Of a stretch of 64,000 nt of DNA, positions 33,675 to 44,269 are shown piece after piece (position 1 is the stretch's first letter; the number at the start of each line of letters is the position of its first letter). A program made the translations under genes and the position numbers. Below the pieces are notes generated by a model, which did no database searches, was not told the DNA's origin, and was given only the letters and a program-made list of their open reading frames with translations. Source of the stretch: Ooceraea biroi (lineage: Eukaryota; Arthropoda; Insecta; Hymenoptera; Formicidae); assembly GCF_003672135.1 (NCBI RefSeq), contig NC_039507.1, forward strand, positions 12,013,278 to 12,077,277, given 5' to 3'.

Positions 33675-35730
33675 TTAAGAGACACGGTAATGTCTCGCGC
33701 CAAGTATAAGCGCAGCGCGAGATCGGACGTGAATCATTTACGCGAGTTAACGAGTTGCGAGTAACTGGGATTTTTGGATGGCAATAACGATTGAACCGAT
33801 CAATTTCTAAGTAGGCTCAATCGATAGCTTGAGGCTACTTAGAAAATACAATTTTGCAGTAAATTGTTTAAACAATTTTGTTTAAACAAACTGATTTTGC
33901 AAATCTAACTTGATATTCGTAATCAGGAATGTCAAAAACACAAAATAGTATAAATTCTACCGGATTGAAGTTCCAGAAGCGAGTAATAATAGAAAAACTG
34001 ATTATTTTTGAACTTTTTGGCGGCCATCTTGGATCTGCCATCTTTGAAGTTACAAATTACGTTGAAACATGATCTACGGTAATGAGCTCAACAATTGGTA
34101 ACGTTTCAAATGTCAAAAACCTCGATATTTCGAACTTTATTAGATTATTTACAATAAATCAGTATTTTTTGAAAATTTCCTCATATAAACGTCATTTTAG
34201 GACAATCACGCGATTTTTCGAAAAACAAACAAAATTCGTCTTAAAGTTCAACTATTTTATGCACCGATAGTTGCATTTAGAAGTGGATTCCAACCCTTTT
34301 TCTGTACAAGAAAAAACATTTAGAAAAGTCTAATTTTTTGGTGTTTTTTTATTTTTAATACGCCATATTTTTTTTCTGAGGCACGGAGGCTCAATTTTGA
34401 TCTCGGAATTCGAAAGAGCACACCCAAAAATAGTAAGAATCATTGTTTTGGTAAAAATATGCTTCGTGATTCTGTCCGAGAACGAGGCTGGAAAATGAGC
34501 AAAGAATTCGAGCTTGTTGGGCGTTAATGGGTTAATCATCGGAATAAATAACGTTTAATTTATCGTATCAAATTTTTCTGGAAACAAAGATACAAGTTTC
34601 TCGGGTTGGACACTTAAAATCGGACACCCTATATATTATAGTCAAAAGTCGACACCCTGTATAATATAATAAGATAGTGTGACATACCCTATATTTTAAA
34701 ATGAGATCTGTATGTTATAATATAATCGAGTGATAAGAAGGTAAAAGAAGAAAGCGAATTAATATAGCTTAGCAGATTTTATTTTCACATTTTAATCATC
34801 GGAATAAATAACGTTTACTTTATCGTGTCAAATTTTTCTCGAAACAGAGATACAAGTTTTTCGGTTTCGTCAATTATAATCGGACACTCTATATATTATA
34901 TCAAAAGTCGACCCCCTGTATAATATAATAAGATAGTGTGATATACCCTATATTTTAAAATGAGACCTGTAAGTTATAATATAATTGTTGAGTGACAAGG
35001 AAGGTAAAAGAGGAAAGCGAATTAATAGCTTAGCAGATTTTATTTTCACATTTTAATCATCGGAATAAATAACGTTTAATTTATCGTGTCAAATTTTTCT
35101 GGAAACAAAGATACAAGTTTCTCGGGTTGGTTACTTAAAATCGGACACCCTATATATTATAGTCAAAAGTCGACACCCTGTATAATATAATAAGATAGTG
35201 TGAGATACCCTATATTTTAAAATTGAGACCTGTATGTTATAATATAATTGTTGAGTGATAAGGAAGGTAAAAGAGAAAAGCGAAGTAATATAGCTTAACA
35301 CATTTTATTTTCACATTTTAATTATCAGAATAAATAACGTTTACTTTATCGTGTCAAATTTTTCTCGAAACAGATACAAGTTTTTCAGTTTGGTGAATTA
35401 TAATCGGACACCCTATATATTATAATAAAAAGTGGACATCCAGTATATTATAATTAATCTGCGGAATAAATAAAGTTTAAATTATCGCGTCAAATGTTTT
35501 TAGAATCATAACTACAAGTTTTTCGGGTTGATCAATTAAAATCGAACACCCTATATATTATAATCAAAAGTCGACACCCTGTATAATAAAAATACGATAG
35601 AGTGAGATACACTATATAGTAAAAATATTGAAATAAGACCTGTATTGTATAAGGATATACCAACAGCATCTCCGCCGGTCGGTATAAACGGAGCTGCTGC
35701 CATCTCGACGAAAAAGAACGAACTGTACAA

Positions 35731-35775
<45 letters not shown>

Positions 35776-36034
35776 TTTCTTAAATGAAGTTTTCCAATTT
35801 CAGACTTTGCATCGCCATATCTCTGCTCGTAGGGCACGTACAAGAAAAATAAAAACACTTTTATTATATAATTCGACCCCAAGCTATCCATTGGCCTACT
35901 TAGAAGTTGATCCGTTCAGCGGTTATTGAGATCTAATAATCCGAGTGTCTACGAAAGCGTCGCTTCGCGTAAAAGAGTCACGGTGCGGTCTCGCTGCGCG
36001 TATACTTGGCGCGAGACACTACCGTGTCTATTGA
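33675..36034. mobile_element. hairpin-ended element B1
   Basis: Left end is TTAAG, hairpin GAGACACGGTAATGTCTC, then CGCGCCAAGTATA. Right end is TATACTTGGCGC, hairpin GAGACACTACCGTGTCTA, then TTGA. Next to these are GCGCAGCG-rich stretches and a CTTCTAAGTAGGCTCAAT block in inverted repeat. The interior holds a tandem repeat (34533-35640) and a CGA triplet run (35733-35775). No convincing gene. A copy of its right part is at 39218-39620 in inverted orientation. Confidence 0.8.
34533..35640 (+). repeat. tandem repeat, unit about 258-269 bp, about 4 copies
   Basis: Each unit starts near CATCGGAATAAATAACGTTT (about 34536, 34798, 35056, 35325 and a short one at 35459). Each contains ACACCCTATATATTATA, AAAAGTCGACACCCTGTATA and GTAAAAGA blocks. 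Units differ by scattered substitutions. It is internal to element B1. Confidence 0.85.
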
Positions 36035-36400
36035 TAAGAATGAAAAAGAACGTTCTTATAAATAAATTTGCAATATTTTTTACTATTATCATCAATCGTT
36101 TCTTCCAATACTGACTCTATAACACTTTTTTCTACCACTGATAACTTAATATTCTTCGGTTTTCCAAAAATTCTCAAGTGATCTGCATATTCAATACAGT
36201 TTTGTATTTTGCATTCGTGCATAAGTTTTAAAAACATCATTTTCGCTCTTTGACTGCAATTTTCATTGTCAAAAATACGCAAGAGGTTTTCTTAATGTAT
36301 TGTAATCTCTGATACAACTTGCATATTTGTTCCGGTATACATTGGGTCCCATGAAAAATTGTTTGATTATCCCATTATAATGTTCGAAAGGGAATGTTAA
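36035..36400 (-). pseudogene. CACTA-like (tnp2) transposase 3' fragment
   Basis: Nearly identical to 51220-51580, the C-terminal coding part of the transposase described at 50967-54393. It contains FDNENCSQRAKMMFLKLMHE, HLRIFGKPKNIKLS and SVLEETIDDNSKKY. It starts immediately beyond the right end of B1 and stops at a small inverted repeat at 36411. It carries the same frame break as the longer copy, just before FDNENCS. Confidence 0.85.
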
Positions 36401-36410
36401 TTTTTCTTCG

Positions 36411-36580
36411 TACACTGAGGTGCATAAATGACTTCCTTCGTACACTGAGGTGCATAAATGACTTCCTTTTTCGGTGTAAATGGTGTAGATAAACGCGCCA
36501 TCTGCGTGGTCGAATGTATGCTTCGCTTATCTACACCTATCTACACCGAAAAAGGAAGTCATTTATGCACCTCAGTGTAC
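36411..36580. repeat. small inverted repeat with a duplicated arm
   Basis: TACACTGAGGTGCATAAATG occurs twice in a row at 36411-36470 and once in reverse complement at about 36555-36580. GGAAGTCATTTATGCACCTC and TATCTACACC form the rest of the stem. It truncates the CACTA-like fragment. Non-coding. Confidence 0.75.
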
Positions 36581-36589
36581 ACTAAAATA

Positions 36590-37250
36590 TGATTTTAAAG
36601 ATATGTGTGTCAAGTACTAAATAACTTAAATAAAACAAGTTACAATCCTTTGTTACTTTAAAAAGACTGATCATGTTTCCTCACATTAGAAAAAATTTCC
36701 ACTTTTTGCAAAAGTAAAAATAACTTTAACAACACAAATAATTATTAATAGGTTTTTTAAATGTTAATGCCTACCAAAAATGTCTGAGTGATTGTACAAA
36801 AAGATAATTTCGATTTTTACGTTTTTGACGTAAAGATATCTTTTATATCATTTGTAAAAGTATATAAATAACTTACTGTATTATACTTTTCGGGATTGTT
36901 AGTTATATCTTTAAGTTTTGTTGTAGAATTAGAACCTAATTGTATTTGTAAATCATTTATATTTCTCGTTATTAGTTCAGTGCATTTCATTCAGTCTGTA
37001 AATAATAATCATTTATCAACGTACAATATGCTAGAATATTTTCATTTATGCTGTTATATTAATATTAGGTATTAACATACAAGGTATTTTGTTTTCTGTT
37101 CTTTCTTTTTTGTGTTGAATGAATTATATAAATTTATTTATAATTTTGTCAAACTTTTTATTTTGTAAAAGAAAATGAAAATACCGTATTTTGAAATCAT
37201 TTCTTTGTTTTTAAATCACAAAACTTTATAATTTTACCTTTGTAAGTTGA
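36590..37250. other. no gene seen
   Basis: AT-rich DNA without supported coding sequence. Confidence 0.4.
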
Positions 37251-37785
37251 AACAAGTACTGATGTATATCTATTAACTTCCGCCTTACTTTTCATTAGAT
37301 CTTGTTCAAGTTCTACAATCTTTTCTTTATTCTTTTGATATTCTTCTATCTTTTTTGCACTGTCTTTCCATACTTTTTGTAAATTCTTGTTTTAACTTCT
37401 CATAATCTAAGTTTAATTTATTTATTTCTCTTTCCCTCTTTTGTACTTCAGCTTTGAAATCTTCTATTTCTTTTCTTGCTGTTTTTAATTCTAAAGTTAT
37501 TATGCTTTCCTTTAAATCTTCTAATTTTTCACTTTCACTTTCACTTTCATCTTCTGTATTATTCTTTGAATAATCTTCATTGTTAAAGTTAACCTAATAG
37601 TAAAGTAAATTAATAACGCTAATTTCAGAAAATGTTGAAGAAGTCTGTTGGTGTTCTAGACAGTAATGCTTCAATCTAGAAGCATTTTATAAAGGTCGTT
37701 GCCCGTACAAAATAAAAATGTCTATTTTCGATAGAATAATTTTAATGTACAAATATTTTTGAAATTTTAATGTTGTTCAGTCTTC

Positions 37786-38417
37786 CCCTGGTAGAAATCT
37801 GTGCAGTTTTTCTAGACACCCAAGCAGTTACTGTCTAGTATTACTGTATTCTCATAAATTGTATCAATACTGTGTAGGAAATGGACAAAAACTAGATAGA
37901 GTTTTGTTATGGCAGAACTGACAACTAAGGTTAAAGAAAGTAAGCAAACAATAAATGAGTTGCATATTAATAATACAGAATTGTATTGTGACGAGAATAC
38001 ATCAGATTCTGATATTAATAATGAAGAATTGTATTGTGACGAGAACACGTCAGATTCTGATAACAATGAAAACTGTCATAATAATTTGGACATTGAACAG
38101 GATGAAATCGTACAATTAAAAGAGTGGATTATTTCATGCAGAATACCTCATTCGCATAGTGATAAATTATTAAAAATATTAAGACGTAGAGTATTACCGA
38201 CACTTCCAACATGTACAAAAACATTTCTGCAAAGCACTTTGTCTAGTTTTTGTTCAGGAAATGAGTTCAGATTTTGTGCATCTTTTGTGGCCAGTAACTG
38301 TAGGAAAAACGTTACATCTTGATCGGGATCCCAACAGTTTTACTCGTCAATTACTGGGCAGAATGTAACAAAACTGTTCAATAACTGCTAAAAAAATGCA
38401 CGAAATTTCTACCAGGG
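37786..38417. mobile_element. element with CCCTGGTAGAAAT termini carrying an exon
   Basis: CCCTGGTAGAAATCTGTGCA on the left and TGCACGAAATTTCTACCAGGG on the right are inverted, with GCAGTTA/TAACTGC further in. The plus-strand ORF 37909-38322 lies between them. The termini resemble the CCCGTACGAAAAA end at 50319. No target duplication is evident. Confidence 0.6.
37909..38322 (+). CDS. fragment of a transposon-type N-terminal domain
   Basis: A 137-codon frame. Residues about 20-55 contain a tandem duplication (ELYCDENTSDSD twice, a 51-bp repeat). Residues about 65-105 read VQLKEWIISCRIPHSHSDKL then LKILRRRVLPTLPTCTKTFL. This pattern (L-x-x-W, then L-L-x-I-L, then L-P-x-x-x-x-T-L) is common at the N-terminus of CACTA-like or related insect transposon proteins, where a catalytic region follows. 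Here the frame ends in unrelated sequence, so it is a stub. Function is unknown. Confidence 0.4.
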   Translation: MAELTTKVKESKQTINELHINNTELYCDENTSDSDINNEELYCDENTSDSDNNENCHNNLDIEQDEIVQLKEWIISCRIPHSHSDKLLKILRRRVLPTLPTCTKTFLQSTLSSFCSGNEFRFCASFVASNCRKNVTS

Positions 38418-38935
38418 TCGTTAAACTTTATTTGCCGAAAACAAATATTTCTACCTTGCAATAACATTGCTACAAAATTTTTGTAATTCTCGTTTTAACA
38501 TAGCATCATTCTTAAAGCAAACTTTCTGAAATATTTCAGGATCGACTCTGCTGTGGGATGTGTCTGATAAACTTACCTTTGCACTTTCAGTCTTTGTTGA
38601 GGGAATTATTGAATTAAAAATGTTCTTTGTTGCAATATATGCACTACATTTTGAACGTTTTGGTCTTATCGGACAATCTGTATCAGAGTTTCCTGTATCA
38701 GAGTCAATATCTTTCCTTTTGAATAATTTTCGATTTTCTTTCGATGTTGAAGGGGTCCCTATACGCTTCATGCTTACCTGTCGAGCCCTCATGTCTGTCC
38801 ACTCTAAAAATAAAAACTATTTATATATTTAATTGAAAATAGTTCTCAAGATATAAGGATATGAAGTTTATATCTCTATTAGCAAATATTAGTATATTAG
38901 TAACAAAGTGCAAAGAAGCATCCCAGACAGCACAC

Positions 38936-39070
38936 ATGTCTAAAATCGGGACATAAAACGTCTTTTCGATGTTTTTTCGACGTCTTTAAGATATAGTGTC
39001 TAAAAGACGTCGAAAAGACGGCGAAAAGACGTTTTAAGTCCCGATTTTGGACATGTGTGCTGTCTGGGAT
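38936..39070. mobile_element. short MITE with CCCAGACAGCACACATGTC termini
   Basis: About 135 bp, almost wholly palindromic. Ends ATCCCAGACAGCACACATGT and complement; inside, AAGACGTCGAAAAGACG words repeat. Its terminus matches the CCCACACAGCAC ends near 18460. Non-coding. Confidence 0.8.
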
Positions 39071-39599
39071 ACTACTATGTCTATTAGCACATTTGACCGC
39101 TTGTTACAATACATTGCACTGGTGCACTCTTAAAGCTGCTTTAAAAAAGTATATCTAAATGCAATAACATGATATAAATAGTTGGAATGAATCAATTAAT
39201 GTATATATTCTACAGAATCAAGAGACACGGTAGTGTCTCGCGCCAAGTATACGCGCAGCGAGACCGACTGTGTACTATTACGCGACGCAACGTTTTCAGA
39301 GACGCTTAGATTATCGGATCTCAGTAACGGCTGATTCGATCAACTTCTAAGTAGGCTCAATGGATAGCTTGCGGTCGAATTATGTAATAAAAGTGTTTTC
39401 ATTTTTCTCCTACGTGCCCTATGAGCGGAGATATTGCGATGTAAAGTCTGAAATTGGTAAATTTTCGATTAAGAAACGTCATCATCAAGAGACACGATAG
39501 TGTCTCGCGCCAAATATTTATTATTATTGTCGTCATCGTCGTTTGTACAGTACAGTTTTGCTCCGATAGGTGGCAGCAACGCCGATCTCATGCTGTCGG

Positions 39600-40015
39600 T
39601 ATATCTGTGTGTTGAGATATCGAGAATCTGATTGCGCTGACTTTTTGACAATCGTTTGTAATTTCGTTTTGTTTGTAGTTGAACTGTTCAAAAGGTATTA
39701 ATTAACATTTGTTTAAATGAAAAATAACTACCTTTACCGTTTGTTAAGATATCGCGAATCCGCTTGCGCTATCATTTTCAGAATCGTTTCTAGTTGTTTC
39801 GTTTGTAGTTGAACTTTTAACAGTTATTACCATTTGTTGAAATAAAAAATAGCTAACTTTGCCGTTTGTTAAGATATCGCGAATCCGCTTGCGCTGTCTT
39901 TTTCAAAATCGTTTCTAGTTGTTTCGTTTGTAGTTGAACTTTTAAAAGTTATTAACATTTGTTTAAATAAAAAATTGCTAACTTTGCCATTTGTTAAGAT
40001 ATCGATATAATTAAA
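39600..40015 (+). repeat. tandem repeat, unit about 123 bp, about 3.3 copies
   Basis: TTAAGATATCGCGAATCCGC, GTTTCGTTTGTAGTTGAAC and TTATTAACATTTGTTTAAAT recur in the same order. The first copy is the most diverged. It lies within B2. Confidence 0.8.
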
Positions 40016-40185
40016 AAATTAAAATAGTAAAATATTTAGAATATTTATTATAAATCTTATAATTGAGAATATTCACTCTTAATTCACTCTTCGTCTCTTT
40101 TTTATGTGCCCTTTATAAAAACACAAAGGTGCAATCGAGCCTAAATTTTAAGTTTTATACCTTAAAATCTCATTGTAAATTATTG

Positions 40186-40355
40186 TTACAAAAGAACGCT
40201 ATCGCAAAGTGAAAGATGTTCCATGGGCATTGTCAAAAGTAATTGCTTCAAGAGAATTGTCAAACTCAAATATCACGCAAAATATTGCTTGGGGTTTACA
40301 TGGTTTACAAAATACAAATAATGTTTCGTGTTATGCAAATCCTCATATAGTATAA
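40186..40355 (+). pseudogene. short unrecognised coding remnant
   Basis: About 55 codons read KERYRKVKDVPWALSKVIAS and then ITQNIAWGLHGLQNTNN before a stop. Composition looks protein-like but I do not recognise the family. It is probably the remains of a transposon gene trapped inside B2. Confidence 0.3.
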
Positions 40356-40394
40356 AAAAGAATACTTCACACTACAAAATGTGTGAAATCACAA

Positions 40395-40720
40395 CAAAAT
40401 TACCTTTTTCAAAAAAGGTACAAAAAAGCGCCAAGTATACGTGCTCGAAGTTCTTTCAAAAAAGAACTCTACACAACTAATGATATCAACAAATTGCGCC
40501 AACTACAATGGGTATTTATGCAAACCAGAAAATCTATTACTTTTTATTATTACTCTTTGGCCGATATTCATTGTTGATTCTTATTTAAGACCATCTTAAG
40601 TACATTCATAAGATATTTGAATTGATACGAATAAATATTTTAATACATATACATATATAAATATGTCAATACAAATGTGTTTTTTGAAAATACTTGGCGC
40701 TGCTAAACCGAATAAAAAAT
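40395..40720. mobile_element. hairpin-ended element family C, copy C2 (partial)
   Basis: Hairpin ACCTTTTTCAAAAAAGGT, then box GCGCCAAGTATACG (CCAAGTA 40431), then a second hairpin AGTTCTTTCAAAAAAGAACT. Inverted box TACTTGG at 40691 in TACTTGGCGCTGCTAAACCG matches the inner box of C1 and C3. The right half is missing. Confidence 0.65.
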
Positions 40721-41204
40721 TCTCTTAGTAGTTAAATAATCTAAACATTACAATAATTTAGCTTAGACTCTAATTTACACAACTTGCCGAAATGTACAAA
40801 TGTAGTTAATTACACTTATTCTATACTTAACTTCTTCATGAGTTTTTATTATATTTTTAACATTGTTAGCATCACTCTCTTGAAGTCAAGATAGAAATCC
40901 TGTCTGAATGGTATTTCTCTCGTTCACAGACTCAACAAGTATGCATTCACTATTTTTGATGTCTACAAGTCTGTTTATGTCTGTCATTTTGTCTGAAACA
41001 TTAAATGTCATGAAACATTCTATGAAGAAAATTCATTAATTAAGTCATTAAAACTTTTAGTTGATTAAACAGAAAAACCGTACAAGCTGTAAGAAGCAAG
41101 TATTACTTAATAGAAAGCTTGTTTGAACGATAATCTGTTGGTACAAAATCTACAGATAAAAAATGGAAATAGGAAATAACATTTATATTTTGCAGCTGTA
41201 ATAT

Positions 41205-41403
41205 ACAGGGTGTTTCTAAAAGGTCTGGTCAAACTTTAACCACAGATGCTACGTATCAAAACAAAGCACAATGTCCATATAAACATGGATCCGGAAATGC
41301 TCCCCTTCTGAGATAACACAAGATAAAGTCACTTCATAGGCTTCTTTGGCTCAATTACTGTAGTAACGTTTTTTTTTGTTTCGTTGCGGAGAAAACCTGC
41401 GTT
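41205..41403. repeat. ACAGGGTGTTTC repeat
   Basis: Begins ACAGGGTGTTTCTAAAAGGT. The unit is repeated in inverted orientation at 55160-55358 (about 90 percent identity by eye), including CACTTCATAGGCTTCTTTGG and GGAGAAAACCTGCG at the far edge. Non-coding. Confidence 0.75.
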
Positions 41404-41529
41404 ATTGAGATCTAATAATCTGAGTATCTGCGAAAGCGTCGCTTCGCGTAACAGTACACGGTCGGTCTCGCTGCGCGTATACTTGGCGTGAGACACTACT
41501 GTGTCTCTTGATAACTACAAAAATGCATG

Positions 41530-42275
41530 ATATCTCGATAAAATTACTTTTTTCAAAAAAAGTAAAAAAAGGTGCCAAGTATGCGCGTGGTATATGCTCG
41601 AAAAAACCAATGTGGTAGTTTCTTTAATTAAAAAAATATTAAACCAAGTAATATGTAACTTTTAAAAAATATAAAACTTTGATTGATTAAATAATATTTA
41701 ATGCAAAATACTTGGCGCCGCTAGACCGGAATATGACAAGAAATCTCTCTTTCTCTCTTTCAGCGTTTAGTATTAAACGCGTGAAATTTGTTAAACTTCT
41801 TTTTATATGAATTTTATATGTAAACAAACGGCTTGAGCTTTAGTAGGCGTGTATTAAGGAGCGCAGACGAGATGCTAGGCGCTGGCGAGGTCTAGCAGCG
41901 CCAAGTATTTTGCATTAAATATTATTTAATCAATCAAAGTTTTATATTTTTTGAAAGTAGTTGTATAACAAATTTTCAAGACAATATTTACATATTTTCT
42001 CTTTGTAATGGGTAAGATACTACCACTTGGTTTTTTTTTAAATTGTTGTACAATAATTAATTTTCGAGGTAATACATCCTCTTTGCAATTGACGCAATTT
42101 GAGGATTTCATACATTTTTTTGAAAAATACTATAAAATAATAATATTTAAAGACAATTAGAACTACTATCGTTTGGATTGGAATAGGATCATTGAATGAG
42201 AATATAAAGAATATACATATTACTTGGTTTAATATTTTTTTAATTAAAGAAACTACCACATTGGTTTTTTCGAGT
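41530..42275. mobile_element. hairpin-ended element C1
   Basis: Outer hairpin ACTTTTTTCAAAAAAAGT is followed by box GTGCCAAGTATGC (CCAAGTA 41575). A second direct box is at 41644 (AAACCAAGTAATATG). An inverted box is at 41709 (TACTTGGCGCCGCTAGACC). The opposite arm has a direct box at 41901 (GGTCTAGCAGCGCCAAGTA) and an inverted box at 42221. The outer right box is lost. The interior has GAGCGCAGACGAGATGC. C3 at 49590-50318 is the same element in inverted orientation. Confidence 0.8.
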
Positions 42276-42500
42276 TATTATAACCAGTAAATAACACAGT
42301 TATAATAAAGTTTTAAAACAAAGTAATATTACAGTTATAAAAGGAAATTATGTAGCCTCAACATTAATAATCTATAACAACTGTTATATTACATGTTACT
42401 TCTGAGATATATAATAGTTATATTCTGTGTTTGCTGGGTACTTTCTTTTTATCCAAACAAAATTCTTCTATGCGCCAGGGTATAAATAGAACGAATTAGA
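42276..42500. other. short unassigned spacer
   Basis: AT-rich; CAACTGTTATATTACATG and related words repeat loosely. No gene. Confidence 0.35.
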
Positions 42501-42540
42501 AATGAAGCGACCAAACTGGCAAGAAACTTCTTTATTCACA

Positions 42541-42582
42541 AACTACGTTTCGACCATGCGGGTTGTGGTCCTTATCAAGTGA
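42541..42582 (-). ncRNA. hammerhead-ribozyme-like motif of the Penelope-like element
   Basis: The minus strand has ACT-TTGATAAG, stem GACC...GGTC, and CGAAACGTAGT. Stem I is 3 bp (ACT/AGT) and stem II 4 bp. It has the same non-canonical U3 and A8 as the 1.4-kb copy. The surrounding layout matches minimal hammerheads described in Penelope-like elements. Catalysis is unproven. Confidence 0.6.
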
Positions 42583-42835
42583 CGATGTTACAAACTAAAA
42601 ATAATAGATGTATATAGATGTAGATAAATATAGTAGATGTTAAACAATACAAAAATTCACGCAAATTTACTCACAATAACATAAGAACTGGACTTTACAA
42701 TATGAACATCCTAGGAGAGAGGACGTGTTACAAAGCACGTCTAGATCAAACAACCAGAAATGTCACACTAGCAAGTCCGCAAACACGAAGTAAACATCAA
42801 TAAATACAAGTCAAGGGTGAAAAACATTGTCAATG

Positions 42836-43714
42836 TTAGATAAGACTGTCATATACGGAGTTCAAATTTTTAGTATCATTCTGTAAATTAATTGTGTTGT
42901 CAAACATTTTTATAAAAAACATTTCCGCAATTTGTCTCTTACGCCAGTGCTTTTCTTTGTGCAACACGATCGGATTTGACCAATCAAAATCATGATTGCC
43001 AGAAAGACGATGTTCAGTCACTACGGAATAGTTATTCGAACTTCCATTAATGTTGCGTCTATGCTCACCAATTCTAGTTTCAAGCCGTCTTTTAGTTTGT
43101 CCTATATACATTGCGTTACAATCATTACAGTTAATACGATACACTAAGTTGGTCTGCTTGCAATGTTCCAGTCTATCTTTACCTTTGCGTATCAGACAGT
43201 CAAGTTTTTTCGGTATTGTATATAAAATCTCAAAATTATTCTCACGCATAATACGACAAATCTCGTCACTATAAGGCTTACAGTAAGGTATAGTGATGAA
43301 TTGTTTTTTATCTCTCTCACGGAAAGTCTCCGCGTTGCCATTGACACGTGTATTAAGTGCTTTAACACGCTTTCCAATTATTGTTTTAATTAGACTTAAT
43401 GGGAAACAATTATTAAGCAATATATCTTCTACTATTTTAATATTTGCATTGTGGAAATACACGCTTGACAATAAAATAGCATGGTCAACTAAATTCACAA
43501 TAGTGTTAATTTTATATTTGAGAGAGCGATTCGAGAAAAAATTAATATAACGACCGGAAAAGGTCGGTTTCCGATACCAATTAGTTGAAAGTATTCCATT
43601 TTCTCTGTGTATTGTCGTATTTAAAAAATTTAAAGTATTGTTTTTCTCTAACTCATACGTGAAAGATAACCGTGAGTGATAATTATTGAAGTTTCGCTTT
43701 AGGAAGAATCGCAA
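42836..43714 (-). CDS. Penelope-like element: RT C-terminus plus GIY-YIG endonuclease
   Basis: 292 codons are open. Residues about 10-75 match the end of the Penelope reverse transcriptase: LSFTYELEKNNTLNFLNTTI, WYRKPTFSGRYINFFSNRSL. Residues about 190-235 form the GIY-YIG nuclease: LVYRINCNDCNAMYIGQTKR, RLETRIGEHRRNI. The two cysteines between the GIY-like and YIG strands are typical of this family. The enzyme would nick target DNA and prime reverse transcription. The RT palm with its catalytic aspartates is missing, so the copy is 5'-truncated and inactive, although this part has no stops. Confidence 0.9.
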   Translation of the reverse strand: MRFFLKRNFNNYHSRLSFTYELEKNNTLNFLNTTIHRENGILSTNWYRKPTFSGRYINFFSNRSLKYKINTIVNLVDHAILLSSVYFHNANIKIVEDILLNNCFPLSLIKTIIGKRVKALNTRVNGNAETFRERDKKQFITIPYCKPYSDEICRIMRENNFEILYTIPKKLDCLIRKGKDRLEHCKQTNLVYRINCNDCNAMYIGQTKRRLETRIGEHRRNINGSSNNYSVVTEHRLSGNHDFDWSNPIVLHKEKHWRKRQIAEMFFIKMFDNTINLQNDTKNLNSVYDSLI

Positions 43715-43921
43715 ATGTGTCTTTCTTTTTAATTGAACTCATTCATAAGAATTTATATATTTATTTCTAGAAAATGACTTGTGACGCTATAAGATAAGAT
43801 AATATAATATAAGAGTTATTCACACGTGAAAAGGATCAAAAACATTGGTCGAAACGTTGTATGATCATTAATTGTTTAGCCAGTTTGGTCAATAATAAAA
43901 GGATGTATTAATTATATCAGA

Positions 43922-44238
43922 AAGTTGTTTATATTTGGCATTACGGCCATGTTCTACTGGTAATTGAAATAATTTATGAATAGTAAGTCCATCAATATTA
44001 AAAGTTACTATCGGTTGATGCAGTTCCTTACCGCTTTTCAAGCATTGCTTTTCTTTTCCAATATATTGATTAAATTAAACATCTAATTATCTCTTTTTAC
44101 CATCTTCATTCACCGCTTACATAAAGTCTAAGAATTTTATTATTATCATCAGATATACCAGTAATTCTATCAAAGATTCGTTTTTGATCAGTATTTAATT
44201 GCGTTACTATTTCATCGATGTTAACTTCACATTTTTTT
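43922..44238 (-). pseudogene. Pif1-like helicase fragment (Helitron-type)
   Basis: On the minus strand, IVTQLNTDQKRIFDRITGIS and KILRLYVSGE precede where the Walker A GGTGKS should be, but the frame breaks there. Further on, VTFNIDGLTIHKLFQLPVEH then GRNAKYKQLSDIIN is the next conserved Pif1 block. About 200 bp that should lie between is deleted. Such helicases are the C-terminal domain of Helitron Rep-helicase proteins and also occur as stand-alone copies in insects. Confidence 0.65.
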
Positions 44239-44269
44239 ACAAATTACACATTGGATTGCTTCTATAAAC

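Larger units (their letters stand above)
37255..38792 (-). pseudogene. unrecognised coiled-coil protein gene, minus strand
   Basis: The upstream piece 38792-38451 is basic and Ser/Thr-rich (SKENRKLFKRKDIDSDTGNS) and ends in QKVCFKNDAMLKRELQKFCS. The downstream piece, about 37580-37255, is a long charged coiled coil (EDLKESIITLELKTARKEIE, then after a frameshift KIEEYQKNKEKIVELEQDLM). The TIR-bounded element 37786-38417 lies between them, so they may be two exons of one gene or independent. No known domain was identified; a BEN-type or transposon accessory protein is possible. Confidence 0.35.
39218..41511. mobile_element. hairpin-ended element B2 (composite)
   Basis: Left end is TCAAG, perfect hairpin GAGACAC GGTA GTGTCTC (39222-39239), GCGCCAAGTATACGCGCAGC. 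Right end is CTGCGCGTATACTTGGCG, hairpin GAGACAC TACT GTGTCTC, TTGA. A second left-type terminus at 39485-39516 (GATA loop, CCAAATA box) interrupts the copy. Nested inside are a 123-bp tandem repeat, a C-type unit (40395-40720) and the ACAGGGTGT repeat at 41205-41403. Flanks ACAGAA and TAACTA give no duplication. Confidence 0.7.
42505..43920 (-). mobile_element. Penelope-like retroelement, 5'-truncated
   Basis: A minus-strand ORF (42836-43714) is followed by a hammerhead-like motif at 42541-42582. The outer flank GACCAAACTGGC (42509) appears inverted at the other side (GCCAGTTTGGTC, about 43903), together with a degenerate copy of the hammerhead region at 43823-43865. Such repeated, sometimes inverted, flanks are known for Penelope-like elements. 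Confidence 0.8.

Noticed and set aside
35532..35929. Two opposite frames with poly-Val and poly-Arg runs
   Set aside because: Generated by the CGA triplet run inside element B1.
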